The translations under genes and the position numbers were made by a program. The notes below the pieces were generated by a model that worked only from the letters and a program-made list of their open reading frames with translations, was not told the origin of the DNA and did not search any database. Positions 52,998-61,502 of a DNA stretch of 64,000 nucleotides are shown here, one piece after another. This stretch comes from Bacillus sp. HSf4 (GTDB taxonomy: Bacteria > Bacillota > Bacilli > Bacillales > Bacillaceae), in NCBI RefSeq assembly GCF_029537375.1, contig NZ_CP120679.1:4135501-4199500 (forward strand), read 5' to 3'. Positions within the stretch are counted from its first letter, which is position 1, and each line of letters begins with the position of its first letter.

Positions 52998-53932
52998 TCG
53001 CCTTCATCCTCCTTCACCAACTTGCGCTGTGCCAGCGTCACCAATCCAATCATCGTGCCAAACAAGAGCGCAATCGAACTTGCATAGCCGACCATCCGAT
53101 CGGTAAATCCCGTTTGATAAATATAATAGACAACCGTCATCGTTGAATTGACCGGTCCCCCCTGGGTCATCACCATGGGTTGCACAAGGAGCTTAAACGC
53201 ACTGATCAGCGTCGTAATAAAGATAAAAACCGACGTTGGCTTCAACAATGGCAATGTAATATAAATAAACCGCTGCCATTTATTCATACCATCCAATTGC
53301 GCCGCCTCGTAGACATCTCCGGGGATGTTTTGCAGACCCGCTAAAAAAATCAGCATCTGAAATCCGGCTCCCTGCCAGGCGGAAACGACAACAATTGTAA
53401 AGATCGCCTGCTTAGGACTTGTCAAAAACGGCTGTGGCGGCAGACCGACATGTGTCAGAACGTTATTGATCATTCCTTCATTCGGATTCAGCAAGTACAG
53501 CCACAAAACGGAGATGACAACAAGCGACATGACGACGGGGCTAAAGTATGCGACTTTGAAAAACGTATTGGCCTTACGCTTTTTATTCAACAAAAGGGCC
53601 AGCCCGAGAGCGGCCCCGATCTGTAACGGAATCACAAGGACAACAAATTTCAATGTGTTGCTCAAACTTTTCAAGAAAATAGGGTCTTTGAACAATTTAA
53701 TAAAGTTGTCAAAACCGACAAACTTGCGCAGGTCAGGTGTTAACAAATAATAATCTGTAAATGCGTAGTACACAGCCATAATCGAAGGAATCACGAGAAA
53801 CACTGACAAAATCAGCAAGGCCGGACCTAAAAATGTATAAGCCAACGCATTCTCCCGCCACCCTATTTTATTGCCCGCGGCTTTTTTCAGCGGAAAGGCC
53901 GGCCTTGCTTCTTTCAACGGAATTTTATTCAT
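52994..53932 (-). CDS. Sugar ABC importer permease (MsmF/MalF type)
   Basis: A 312-residue permease with six helices; the EAA loop is VYEAAQLDGMNKWQRFIYIT then LPLLKPTSVF. CUT1 family partner of the downstream permease. It lies 11 bases after the binding-protein gene. The N-terminal 25 residues are cytoplasmic and basic. Confidence 0.9.
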   Translation of the reverse strand: MNKIPLKEARPAFPLKKAAGNKIGWRENALAYTFLGPALLILSVFLVIPSIMAVYYAFTDYYLLTPDLRKFVGFDNFIKLFKDPIFLKSLSNTLKFVVLVIPLQIGAALGLALLLNKKRKANTFFKVAYFSPVVMSLVVISVLWLYLLNPNEGMINNVLTHVGLPPQPFLTSPKQAIFTIVVVSAWQGAGFQMLIFLAGLQNIPGDVYEAAQLDGMNKWQRFIYITLPLLKPTSVFIFITTLISAFKLLVQPMVMTQGGPVNSTMTVVYYIYQTGFTDRMVGYASSIALLFGTMIGLVTLAQRKLVKEDEGE

Positions 53933-53943
53933 GGCTCCACCTT

Positions 53944-55242
53944 CTAATTTGCCTTATCGATGGCTGATTGCATTTCTTTTGCACGCGTATCCAGCACTTG
54001 TTGAATATCCTGATTCTGATCAAAGAAGCTGATGTCATCGATCGCTTGCTGAAATGCGCGTGTCACCTGTGGATAAGCCGGTGTTACCGGTCGTGCGTGC
54101 CCCGTTTCTTTCAGCTGCTGCATGAAGACATTCATTTCATCCGAGAATTCTTTTGTCAGCACTTTCTCTGATGAATAGCGCACAGGCAGCGCGGCGATTG
54201 AACGGCTCAATTCCAGGTTGGATTCTTTGTTTGTCATCCAATCGACCAATTTTGCCGCCCACTCCTTGTTTTCAGACGTCTGTGTCATGGCGAACTGCCA
54301 GCTTCCTGAAGGGGAGACAAGCTTTTTTGTTTTTGGCGAAACAGGATACGGCATCACACCATAATCGACATTAGGAAAATTTGTTTCCATGTCGGTTACC
54401 GTCCAGACACCGCTCATTTTCAGCGGATATTTTTCCGTTTCAAACGCCTGCTTAACCGGAGTCCGGGTCGTATAGCCCTCCTTCAGCATTGTTTGAATAA
54501 ATGTCATCGCTTCAACGGTCGGTTTATCGTTAAAAACACCCTCCGCTTTCTTGCCGTCTTTTGAAAGGATATCGCCGCCAGCCGACCAAACAAACGGCAA
54601 AAGCGCATACGTCAGCATTTCGTCTTTTGACTGTAATTGCATATCGATGGCCGGTTTGTCATATTGATTTTTCAGCTTTTTGCAAAGCTCAAGAAATTCG
54701 TCCCATGTCCATGGATTCTCAACCGTTGGCAGCGTTTTCAAATCAACGCCGGCGTCCTTCAGCATTTTTTTGTTATAGTAAATGCCGACCGACGATTCGC
54801 TGACGCCGATCGCATACAGTTTTCCCTGGTAAGTTCCCTGCTGCTTAATGCTCGGCAATAAATCATCCTGTCCTTTGATATACTCATCCAATGGCGCAAT
54901 AACACCCGATTTCGCATAAGCCGCCGTATTCGGTCCGTCCAAAGTGATCACATCCGGCAGCGTGTTCGTCGTCAGCGCCGCGTTCACTTTGTCTTCATAT
55001 CCGCCGCCGTTTCCGCTTCTGGGGATGAAATCAATTTTAGCCTCGACATTTTCAGAAGCATACTTTTTGTTGAAAGCGTCCACCCGCTTTTGATAGACCT
55101 TTCCTTCTTCACTATCATCAGATACGTGCACCCACACCGTAAGCGTTTTCCCATCATGGCTATTTGCATTTTTGCTATTGCTGCAGCCCCACATCGCAAA
55201 CATCAACAACAACGATAAAACTCCGAAGAGCCACCTTTTCAT
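53944..55242 (-). CDS. Sugar ABC importer substrate-binding lipoprotein
   Basis: A 432-residue lipoprotein with signal MKRWLFGVLSLLLMFAMWGC, whose lipobox is MWGC. A family 1 binding-protein fold follows (LPDVITLDGPNTAAYAKSGV, MLKDAGVDLKTLPTVENPWT). It catches the sugar outside the cell for the two permeases. The ATG at 55242 follows GGGGGGAG by 10 bases and begins a proper signal peptide. It is the first gene of the operon, with operators and a cre site over its promoter. Confidence 0.9.
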   Translation of the reverse strand: MKRWLFGVLSLLLMFAMWGCSNSKNANSHDGKTLTVWVHVSDDSEEGKVYQKRVDAFNKKYASENVEAKIDFIPRSGNGGGYEDKVNAALTTNTLPDVITLDGPNTAAYAKSGVIAPLDEYIKGQDDLLPSIKQQGTYQGKLYAIGVSESSVGIYYNKKMLKDAGVDLKTLPTVENPWTWDEFLELCKKLKNQYDKPAIDMQLQSKDEMLTYALLPFVWSAGGDILSKDGKKAEGVFNDKPTVEAMTFIQTMLKEGYTTRTPVKQAFETEKYPLKMSGVWTVTDMETNFPNVDYGVMPYPVSPKTKKLVSPSGSWQFAMTQTSENKEWAAKLVDWMTNKESNLELSRSIAALPVRYSSEKVLTKEFSDEMNVFMQQLKETGHARPVTPAYPQVTRAFQQAIDDISFFDQNQDIQQVLDTRAKEMQSAIDKAN

Positions 55243-55278
55243 CTTTGTCACTCCCCCCATTTATCATCAATCAATAAA

Positions 55279-55292
55279 TAAAAGCGCTTTCA
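55279..55292 (-). promoter_or_regulatory. cre-like site at the sugar operon start
   Basis: On the minus strand TGAAAGCGCTTTTA fits the cre consensus with one mismatch. It covers the expected transcription start, 6 bases downstream of the -10 box, which suits catabolite repression by CcpA. Confidence 0.65.
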
Positions 55293-55297
55293 AATGA

Positions 55298-55326
55298 ATT
55301 TTATGTCAACCGGTTTCATATGTCAA
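55298..55326 (-). promoter_or_regulatory. Sigma-A promoter of the sugar operon
   Basis: On the minus strand a perfect TTGACA (55321-55326) and TAAAAT (55298-55303) are exactly 17 bases apart. Both halves are embedded in the LacI-type operators. Confidence 0.82.
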
Positions 55327-55336
55327 CCGGTTGACA
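55304..55336. promoter_or_regulatory. Two tandem LacI-family operators
   Basis: The perfect 16-bp palindrome TGTCAACCGGTTGACA (55321-55336) and an imperfect copy TGTCAACCGGTTTCAT (55304-55319) repeat with a 17-base period. The first covers the -35 box and the second fills the promoter spacer of the minus-strand operon. The central CCGG fits LacI/GalR-family recognition, and the divergent gene encodes such a repressor. Confidence 0.85.
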
Positions 55337-55472
55337 TATATTTTTCAATTTATTCTTCTCGGTACATTTCTCAGAATCATGGTATTTTCTTGCACATATC
55401 GGCCCGATTCTCTAAAATAAGTGCGTGACGAGAATTGTAAGCCATTTCAGTAAAAAGCAGGGGGACAAGGGA

Positions 55473-56447
55473 ATGAAGCCTAGCATTCACGACGTTGCAA
55501 AAAAAGCGGGAGTTTCATCAACAACCGTTTCGCGGGTATTAAATAACCGCGGCTATATTAGCGAAAAAACAAAAGAAAAAGTCTACAGAGCGATGGAAGA
55601 AATCAATTACTTTCCAAACGATTTGGCCCGCTCTTTATTTCGTAAACGAACCAATTTAATAGGGCTCATCATCCCAAACTCCAGCAACCCGTTTTTCGGC
55701 GAACTGGCCTTTCATATTGAGAGCATCTGCGCTTCCATGGGCTACAAACTGCTGCTTTGCAACAGCTTAAATCGCAAAGACAAAGAAGAAAAATACTTGG
55801 AAATGCTGATGCGAAATCAAGTGGACGGCGTCATCGCCGTGACTTACAACAGGGGCATTTTAAATTATCATCGGCAAAACCTGCCGATTGTCGCCATCGA
55901 CCATTACTTATCGGAAACGATTCCCGTCATCGGCTCCGACAACTATAACGGAGGAAAAAAAGCGACGGAACTGTTAATTGCAAAAGGCTGCCGGCACATC
56001 ATCCATATCAACGGACCAATTGAGCTGAAAACACCGGCAAATCTTAGAAGAAAAGCATATGAAGATGTGATGCAACAACACGGGAGACAGCCGATTACAT
56101 ATGAAGTTCCCTTTCATCAAAATTACCGGGAAATCATCTCAAAGCTGTTTGATGAACAGCCTGCAGCTGACGGCATTTTTGCCAGCGATGATCTCATGGC
56201 CGCTACAGTCATCACCGAAGCGAAAAAACGCGGAAAAGACATCCCGGGGCAATTAAAGGTGATCGGCTACGACGGAACGGAAGCGGTTCAGTCCATCCTT
56301 CCGGAATTGACAACCATCCAGCAGCCGATCGAACTCATTTCCAAGACGGCCATCGAGATTTTGTCCAAAGCCATTGAAGGTGAATTCGATGATTTGCCGC
56401 TGGAAACCTATTTGCCCGTACAGCTTTTAGAAGGCGAGACGACTTAA
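55473..56447 (+). CDS. LacI-family repressor of the sugar operon
   Basis: A 324-residue repressor starting MKPSIHDVAKKAGVSSTTVS, a classic LacI helix-turn-helix, then the hinge helix NDLARSLFRKRT and a periplasmic-binding-protein-like sensor domain (LIIPNSSNPFFGEL, IFASDDLMAATVI). It is divergent from the sugar operon, whose promoter carries two CCGG-centred palindromes. The ATG at 55473 follows GGGGGACAAGGG and is the natural family start. Sucrose or a fructo-oligosaccharide is the likely inducer. Confidence 0.9.
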   Translation: MKPSIHDVAKKAGVSSTTVSRVLNNRGYISEKTKEKVYRAMEEINYFPNDLARSLFRKRTNLIGLIIPNSSNPFFGELAFHIESICASMGYKLLLCNSLNRKDKEEKYLEMLMRNQVDGVIAVTYNRGILNYHRQNLPIVAIDHYLSETIPVIGSDNYNGGKKATELLIAKGCRHIIHINGPIELKTPANLRRKAYEDVMQQHGRQPITYEVPFHQNYREIISKLFDEQPAADGIFASDDLMAATVITEAKKRGKDIPGQLKVIGYDGTEAVQSILPELTTIQQPIELISKTAIEILSKAIEGEFDDLPLETYLPVQLLEGETT

Positions 56448-56458
56448 AATCACGGCAC

Positions 56459-56487
56459 AAAAAAGGAGACAATGGATGTCTCCTTTC
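56459..56487 (+). terminator. Terminator of the LacI gene
   Basis: AAAAGGAGACA pairs with TGTCTCCTTT around a 5-base loop, followed by CTTC. It is a moderate terminator with a short T tract. Confidence 0.7.
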
Positions 56488-56643
56488 TTCATGACATATC
56501 CTTATCTATCCAATTGTAAAAAAGATAAAATTTACATTACAAACCTAAAATTTAACTTATATTTCTAGACAAACTCACCTCCACATGATAGATTTAAAGA
56601 CAAGTTTTCAAAAAATTCTAATTTTGTATGGAGGTGCCTTTAG

Positions 56644-57174
56644 TTGAATGTAAGCCACTTTTTTCCTGAAACTCTTGTTTCTCTTGTAAAAGACATGTTA
56701 ACCAAAACCGATGGTTCAACAACCAAAGCGATTGAAACGCTGATCGGCGGCAAAGTCGAAATCGAAGTTTTTCAGCAAAATGATATTGATTATGACAAGC
56801 TGTCACCTGAAGAAGCGAGACTGTTTCAACGCGATGATGAAATCTTGTTTAGGACCTCCTCTTTGAAAACAGGCAATGATTACTTATCCTATAATTATGT
56901 CTATGTCAAAACAAATTTACTGCCGCCCGCCATCAAACAAGATTTGCAGGAAGAAAGGCTTCCCATCGGGAAAATCATTGCAGAACTGGAGTCAAGGCGT
57001 GAAATTTTCAGCACGGGCGACTGCCTGGGAAAACATTTCACACACCTTGTACCTGTTTCGGCAGATCGGACATATGCTTTTAAAAAATATCAGATCATCA
57101 GCGGCCGGCAGTGCATGTTCTATGTCTGCGAGCTGTTCGATCTAGAAAAAATCTGCGAACTGACGCCGGGCTGA
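56644..57174 (+). CDS. Chorismate-lyase-like (DUF98) protein
   Basis: A 176-residue soluble protein beginning with TTG 7 bases after GGAGGTG. It resembles the UbiC/DUF98 chorismate-lyase-like fold: RTSSLKTGNDYLSYNYVYV corresponds to the arginine-bearing strands of that family, and LPPAIKQDLQEERLPIGKII with a conserved Glu-Arg follows. An actual lyase activity is not shown by sequence. It stands alone between convergent and divergent units, so context gives no help. Confidence 0.6.
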   Translation: MNVSHFFPETLVSLVKDMLTKTDGSTTKAIETLIGGKVEIEVFQQNDIDYDKLSPEEARLFQRDDEILFRTSSLKTGNDYLSYNYVYVKTNLLPPAIKQDLQEERLPIGKIIAELESRREIFSTGDCLGKHFTHLVPVSADRTYAFKKYQIISGRQCMFYVCELFDLEKICELTPG

Positions 57175-57220
57175 TCTTTTGCCCGCCCTTCCCAAGCGCT
57201 TTTCCCGCCTTTTTCCAACA

Positions 57221-57245
57221 AAAAACCCCTGAGGACAGGGGCTTG
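57221..57245 (-). terminator. Terminator of the DUF3298 gene
   Basis: CCCCTG and CAGGGG form a 6-bp stem with a 4-base loop, followed on the minus strand by GGTTTTTTGTTGG. Confidence 0.78.
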
Positions 57246-57252
57246 CAAACTT

Positions 57253-57939
57253 TTATTGGTAAACCGACTTCGGCACATGTACGACAGGGTTTCCGGCGAC
57301 ATACGGTGCAACGTCATACTGTTGGAATACAATAGTAATGCCGTCTTTTGTAAAATAGAAGGCTGTCTGTTTATCAAGGACGATATCTTTCTTCTTCACG
57401 TCCGGGAAGAAAACATCCTGATGTTTACGAATGTAGCTGAGGATATGGTCTTTTGCTTTATCAACCTTTTTTTTCGTATTCAAAATATCTGTCAAATAGA
57501 CGCGCTTTTTCGCTTTCAGATCATAGTTGAACGAGCGGACAGCTGTATTGCCGTGTGCTCCCCCTGAATATACATAGTTCTCCGTTAAGATGCTCAGCTT
57601 TTTGTCGTTCAGATATTTCACGCTGAACGCCGTTTGATAAGCGGTTTGATAACCGTGCTGTTCACCGTCTTGTTTATTTTTCAAATAGTCTTTGTAAGAC
57701 TGTTCAATGTAACGCTTAAAGTCATTGTTGATCTTGTTTTGCAGAGATTTGCTGCTTATATTCTGAACCTGGGGATAGACAAGCTCCTTGACATTTTTAT
57801 ATGTATGGCTTGTCACCGTCGGTTTTTGCCCATTCACAGCATAAGCCGAAGGAATCGCAGACCCGCCGTACACCAGCAATACCAAAAGCCCTGTGAGCAG
57901 AATGGCTGCCGCTTTAAAAAATGATTTTTTGTTCATCAT
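57253..57939 (-). CDS. Secreted DUF4163/DUF3298 protein (RsiV C-terminal-like)
   Basis: A 228-residue protein with an N-terminal signal or anchor helix (AAAILLTGLLVLLVYGGSA) and an extracytoplasmic DUF4163 plus DUF3298 pair. The typical stretch is NYVYSGGAHGNTAVRSFNYD, then YLTDILNTKKKVDKAK. The same domains form the lysozyme-binding part of anti-sigma factor RsiV and part of deacetylase PdaC, but no anti-sigma or deacetylase domain is present here. A role in binding lysozyme or another envelope ligand is inference. The ATG pair follows AGGAGG. Confidence 0.8.
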   Translation of the reverse strand: MMNKKSFFKAAAILLTGLLVLLVYGGSAIPSAYAVNGQKPTVTSHTYKNVKELVYPQVQNISSKSLQNKINNDFKRYIEQSYKDYLKNKQDGEQHGYQTAYQTAFSVKYLNDKKLSILTENYVYSGGAHGNTAVRSFNYDLKAKKRVYLTDILNTKKKVDKAKDHILSYIRKHQDVFFPDVKKKDIVLDKQTAFYFTKDGITIVFQQYDVAPYVAGNPVVHVPKSVYQ

Positions 57940-58063
57940 TTAGCCTCCTTAAAAGTGTCATTTTTTATATTACCCGTTTTTAAAACAGGTACACATTTTA
58001 AGACTGAGGATCACGAAAAAAAGTTTCTATTTTAAGTTAAATATTTTTAAAATATCCCAATTA

Positions 58064-58098
58064 AAAACCGGCTTCATTTTTTTAATGAAGCCGGTTGA
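58064..58098. terminator. Terminator of the tagatose PTS operon
   Basis: A 13-bp stem AACCGGCTTCATT / AATGAAGCCGGTT with a 5-base T loop is followed on the minus strand by TTTTAATTGG. It overlaps the last codons of the small membrane-protein gene. Confidence 0.85.
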
Positions 58099-58247
58099 CT
58101 GCCGTTTCCTTTCTCTTTTTGATATTGCCTGTTGGCGAAAACGGCAAATACCAGGGAAGCCGCGGACATCAACAAGGAAGCCTTGAGCAGGCCGATCATT
58201 AAACAGAGCGCGCTGATGAAAATCCATGCTTGAACGGACGCCTTCAT
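58074..58247 (-). CDS. Small two-helix membrane protein at the end of the PTS operon
   Basis: A 57-residue protein, MKASVQAWIFISALCLMIGL, then KASLLMSAASLVFAVFANRQ and a Lys-rich tail. It has two hydrophobic helices and no known motif. The ATG follows GGAGG by 6 bases and lies 1 base past the aldolase stop, so it is coupled to the PTS operon. A different overlapping frame on the same strand is not protein-like. Its role may be accessory to the PTS or unrelated. Confidence 0.72.
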   Translation of the reverse strand: MKASVQAWIFISALCLMIGLLKASLLMSAASLVFAVFANRQYQKEKGNGSQPASLKK

Positions 58248-58248
58248 G

Positions 58249-58896
58249 TTATTCCTCCAGATTAAAACTTAATTTCTCATCTCGCATTTTCCTTATATTT
58301 AACGCATCAAACACGAGCGCTTTCGCGGCGGCATACGCATTGTATTCAATTCTCTCCAGCATGTCGTACGCCTTGTGCAATGTTCGGTCAAGCACGAGAA
58401 TCCCGTGTTTGTTCAGCAGCATGGCCTGGGGCAAAGGCTGTTCTTTTTTGCTGTTAACATCGGCTCTGACCGTTTCCGCCAGCTCCTTTGAAGTGGCCGG
58501 GGCAAAGGTGAGCGACCTAATGCGGCCAAGCTTTTGCGTAGCCTCAGTGATGTTCGGGAGATCCATGCCCAATGAAGCGAACACCAAAGATTCCTTCGGA
58601 TGCGCATGGAGAACACAGCCGATGTCTTCCCTTTCTTGATAACAGGCCATGTGCATATTGATTTCCCTTGTGATGTTTCCTTCTCCTTCGATTTTCTGCT
58701 CATCCATATCAACGACAAGGATTTCAAATGGTTTGAGATCGCAAAACTTTTGCTGGGACATTAAGGTCGGTGTCATGATGATATGATGCTCGTTCATTCT
58801 GACGCTCACATTTCCGCCTGCGACGTTCGTTTCAAAACGGGTAAACATCAGCTTGACAACTTTGCACAGGTCCTCTCGTTCTTTACGATATAACAC
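58249..58896 (-). CDS. Class II aldolase/adducin family sugar-phosphate aldolase
   Basis: A protein of about 215 residues with the FucA/AraD fold: ETNVAGGNVSVRMNEHHIIM, ITREINMHMACY, the zinc His pair in VLHAHPKES, and a later His in LLNKHGILVLD. In this operon it most likely splits tagatose-1,6-bisphosphate to triose phosphates, although FucA-type enzymes normally cleave 1-phosphates such as fuculose-1-phosphate. The GTG start at 58896 follows GGGAG by 9 bases and overlaps the kinase gene by 14 bases. A longer frame inside the kinase gene is rejected. Confidence 0.78.
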   Translation of the reverse strand: MLYRKEREDLCKVVKLMFTRFETNVAGGNVSVRMNEHHIIMTPTLMSQQKFCDLKPFEILVVDMDEQKIEGEGNITREINMHMACYQEREDIGCVLHAHPKESLVFASLGMDLPNITEATQKLGRIRSLTFAPATSKELAETVRADVNSKKEQPLPQAMLLNKHGILVLDRTLHKAYDMLERIEYNAYAAAKALVFDALNIRKMRDEKLSFNLEE

Positions 58897-59830
58897 GATG
58901 ATCATCTCCCAATTCTGTAATGATGATTTGCGAAAACAAGCTTTCGGCTTCAGACATATCAAAATCTGTGCAATTTTGCTTTGCCGCTTTGGATGCTGCA
59001 CAAGCCACAGCATAGCGCAGCATCGTTTGGAAATCGGCTTTTTGCACCAATTGAGCCATGAATGCCCCGACAAACACATCTCCGGCACCTGTATCATTCC
59101 GCTCATGAACGGCCGCCGATGTCACGCGGTATATCCGGCCGTTGCGGGAGGCATAGCACCCGTCGCGTCCGAGCGATATGACGACATAATCGATTTTGTC
59201 GGCCAGAAGGCGCAGCTTCTCCAATAAAGACAGCCGCTGTCCGCTAAACAATTCCTCAGCCTCATGCTGATTCGGCTTTATAAAATCCACTCCCAGCTCA
59301 ACAGCCAAACATAGCGCCTCCCCTGAGAGATCACAGGCAATAAAGCAGCCTTTCCTTTTCAATGCAGCGAGAATTTCCTTCAGCTTTGCATTCGTATAGC
59401 CGGGAGGCAGAGATCCGGCCATCACAACGGAATCGTTGGGGGTGACATGCCGATCGATAAAACGAATGAGCCTTTGGTGATTCTCCTCTGAAACGGGAAA
59501 GCCGTCTCCGGTGATCATCAAACTGCCTTCATCCGTTTCATCAAGCAAAACGATACACTCCCGGGTCGACGCCCCCTCTTCAACAAAAAGATGGTGACTG
59601 ACCTTTTTGTCGGTCAGAATCGCTTCCATTAATGTGCGGTTTTCTGATCCGATAAAGCCGAGCGCTTGATTGGCGACACCGAACTTGGATAAGGCATGTG
59701 AAACGTGGAGCCCTTTGCCTCCCAAGTCGTATTCCGTTTCGGCCACCCGGTTCGTTTTTTTCCTAGTCAAACGTCCAGTTGTCTTTATCAGCCGGTCAAT
59801 GGCAGGATTCAGTGTAATCGTATATATCAT
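58883..59830 (-). CDS. tagK: PfkB-family sugar-phosphate kinase, probable tagatose-1-phosphate kinase
   Basis: A 315-residue kinase of the FruK/LacC branch: MIYTITLNPAIDRLIKT, the glycine motif DLGGKGLHVSHALS, and the catalytic end ERNDTGAGDVFVGAFMAQL with the base Asp. In B. licheniformis a PTS-linked kinase named TagK converts tagatose-1-phosphate to tagatose-1,6-bisphosphate. The galactitol-type PTS and aldolase around this gene fit that operon. A fructose-1-phosphate kinase is the main alternative. Confidence 0.78.
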   Translation of the reverse strand: MIYTITLNPAIDRLIKTTGRLTRKKTNRVAETEYDLGGKGLHVSHALSKFGVANQALGFIGSENRTLMEAILTDKKVSHHLFVEEGASTRECIVLLDETDEGSLMITGDGFPVSEENHQRLIRFIDRHVTPNDSVVMAGSLPPGYTNAKLKEILAALKRKGCFIACDLSGEALCLAVELGVDFIKPNQHEAEELFSGQRLSLLEKLRLLADKIDYVVISLGRDGCYASRNGRIYRVTSAAVHERNDTGAGDVFVGAFMAQLVQKADFQTMLRYAVACAASKAAKQNCTDFDMSEAESLFSQIIITELGDDHRVIS

Positions 59831-59843
59831 AGCGGTTGCCTCC

Positions 59844-61205
59844 TTATACCGTTTCTTCCTTTTCCAGTTCTTTCGTCCGCTTCTTCATCATCCGGCAATA
59901 CAAGGCGAAGAAAAGGAGCCATACGGCGGCGAGAATAAAGCCGGCGACATGGCCTTGCAACAATTCACCCGCTTTTGCAAAAATATAGCGAAACACCGGG
60001 TATTCCAGCGTACTCCAAGACAGCATCTGGCCTTCACCGATCTTCACCGCGTTTGTATCCTTTGCCAGCTGTGTGATGGATGGTGCAAAACCGGTGGCAA
60101 TATACAGAAATACAGGTGTCGTAATGATGCCCAAAAGCAGCATGCGCAGGAGGTTGCCTCCGGTAATGATCAGTGCCGGCACGGCTAATGAAATATTAAT
60201 GATCCCGGCGAACGGCAAAATCGCATTGCCGGGCAAAAGGACGGCATAGATTAACGTAACGGGAACCATCAAGATCATCGCTACCCATGCTTCACTGCTT
60301 CCCGCCAAAATCGGCCAATCGAGACCGATGAACAGCTTCCGGTTTTTAAATTTGTTTTTCATAAACTCAGAAATGGCATCCGACAATGGAGAGAGCGCTT
60401 GCATGAAGAGCTTGGCAACCATCGGAAACAATGTTAAGGCAGCAGCAGCCTGTACGGCGAGCAGCAGCATGTCGGGGACGGAATAGCCGGCTGTCATCCC
60501 AAGCAGCAGGCCGATGATGAAGCCCATCACATGATTCTCCGCAAAAACACCCATTTTTTCTTTTAATGTATCGGCGTCAACATGCCGGTCAAACAACGGT
60601 ATCTTGCTGATGACCCAGTTGAACGGAAGCAAAAACACAGCAAACAGCATCATACTGTGCGAGACGGTGACGCCGGGGATTCCCGTTATCCTTTCAATTT
60701 GTTTTTGGTTCACATCGGCCAGGATCAGCTCAATTACCATTTGAACGGCAGCGACCAAAAAGGCGATATAAAGATTCCCGGTGACACCGATCACAAGGAC
60801 GGCTGTTAAGATCTTCCCCCACACATTCCATAAATCAACGTTTAATGTCTTCGTTTGATTGAAAAAAAGCATGATGGCATTAATCAGCATTTGCAGCGGA
60901 AACATCAGAAACGCGAGCGGCCATGCCCAGGCCAGGGTGGCCAGCGATGTCCAGCCCCCATCGATCGTATTGAGCTGTATACCCGTTCTTTTGACGAGAG
61001 CTTGAGCAGCGGGTGTCAGTGCATCCAGCATAAATCCGATGACAATGTTCATTCCGACAAAGGCAACGCCGAGTATGACCGCTGCATTGACGGCATCCTT
61101 CCATTTCATTCTGGAAGCGATGCCGACAAGAAACATAAGAAGCGGCACAAATACAGCTGCCCCGAGATCCAATACATACTGAATAATGCTTTGCAATAGC
61201 TCCAT
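59844..61205 (-). CDS. PTS galactitol-family permease EIIC (tagatose-type)
   Basis: A 453-residue membrane protein with 10-12 helices of the galactitol EIIC family. It begins MELLQSIIQYVLDLGAAVFV and has FVGMNIVIGFMLDALTPAA, PGVTVSHSMMLF and the family loop GLDWPILAGSSEAWVAMILM. It brings the sugar in while EIIB phosphorylates it. The ATG at 61205 follows GGAGGTG; a GTG in that site is rejected. It lies 15 bases after the EIIB gene. Confidence 0.88.
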   Translation of the reverse strand: MELLQSIIQYVLDLGAAVFVPLLMFLVGIASRMKWKDAVNAAVILGVAFVGMNIVIGFMLDALTPAAQALVKRTGIQLNTIDGGWTSLATLAWAWPLAFLMFPLQMLINAIMLFFNQTKTLNVDLWNVWGKILTAVLVIGVTGNLYIAFLVAAVQMVIELILADVNQKQIERITGIPGVTVSHSMMLFAVFLLPFNWVISKIPLFDRHVDADTLKEKMGVFAENHVMGFIIGLLLGMTAGYSVPDMLLLAVQAAAALTLFPMVAKLFMQALSPLSDAISEFMKNKFKNRKLFIGLDWPILAGSSEAWVAMILMVPVTLIYAVLLPGNAILPFAGIINISLAVPALIITGGNLLRMLLLGIITTPVFLYIATGFAPSITQLAKDTNAVKIGEGQMLSWSTLEYPVFRYIFAKAGELLQGHVAGFILAAVWLLFFALYCRMMKKRTKELEKEETV

Positions 61206-61220
61206 CCGGGCCACCTCCGC

Positions 61221-61502
61221 TTATGTTAATAATTGAATCAGCCTATCCGTTTCTTCCTGAAGCCCCATCCCCGTTAAAAAAGCGATACCATTTAATGTCG
61301 GAATGGCATATTCTTTTTTGGTTTTTGTAATGGCGATATAAACATCGCTTGAGCCGATGTACTGCTCCAATGATTTAATATCGACCGCGTCCACGCTTGC
61401 ACGGATGCCGTTTTCCTCCAATATCCTTTTTACTTTTGAAGCAACAGTCTGGCTTGTCGCCACTCCCGACCCGCACGCTACGATCACTTTTTTCATTTTC
61501 AT
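61221..61502 (-). CDS. PTS galactitol-type EIIB component
   Basis: A 93-residue phosphocarrier with the active-site Cys in VIVACGSGVATSQTVASKV at the N-terminus, as in GatB. It passes phosphate from EIIA to the sugar on EIIC. The ATG at 61502 overlaps the EIIA stop by one base (TGATG); an ATG two codons later has better ribosome spacing and is also possible. Confidence 0.88.
   Translation of the reverse strand: MKMKKVIVACGSGVATSQTVASKVKRILEENGIRASVDAVDIKSLEQYIGSSDVYIAITKTKKEYAIPTLNGIAFLTGMGLQEETDRLIQLLT

Noticed and set aside
58027..58227. A 66-codon minus-strand frame at the end of the PTS operon
   Set aside because: The overlapping frame at 58074-58247 has a GGAGG site, two membrane helices and operon-like spacing, so that one was kept.
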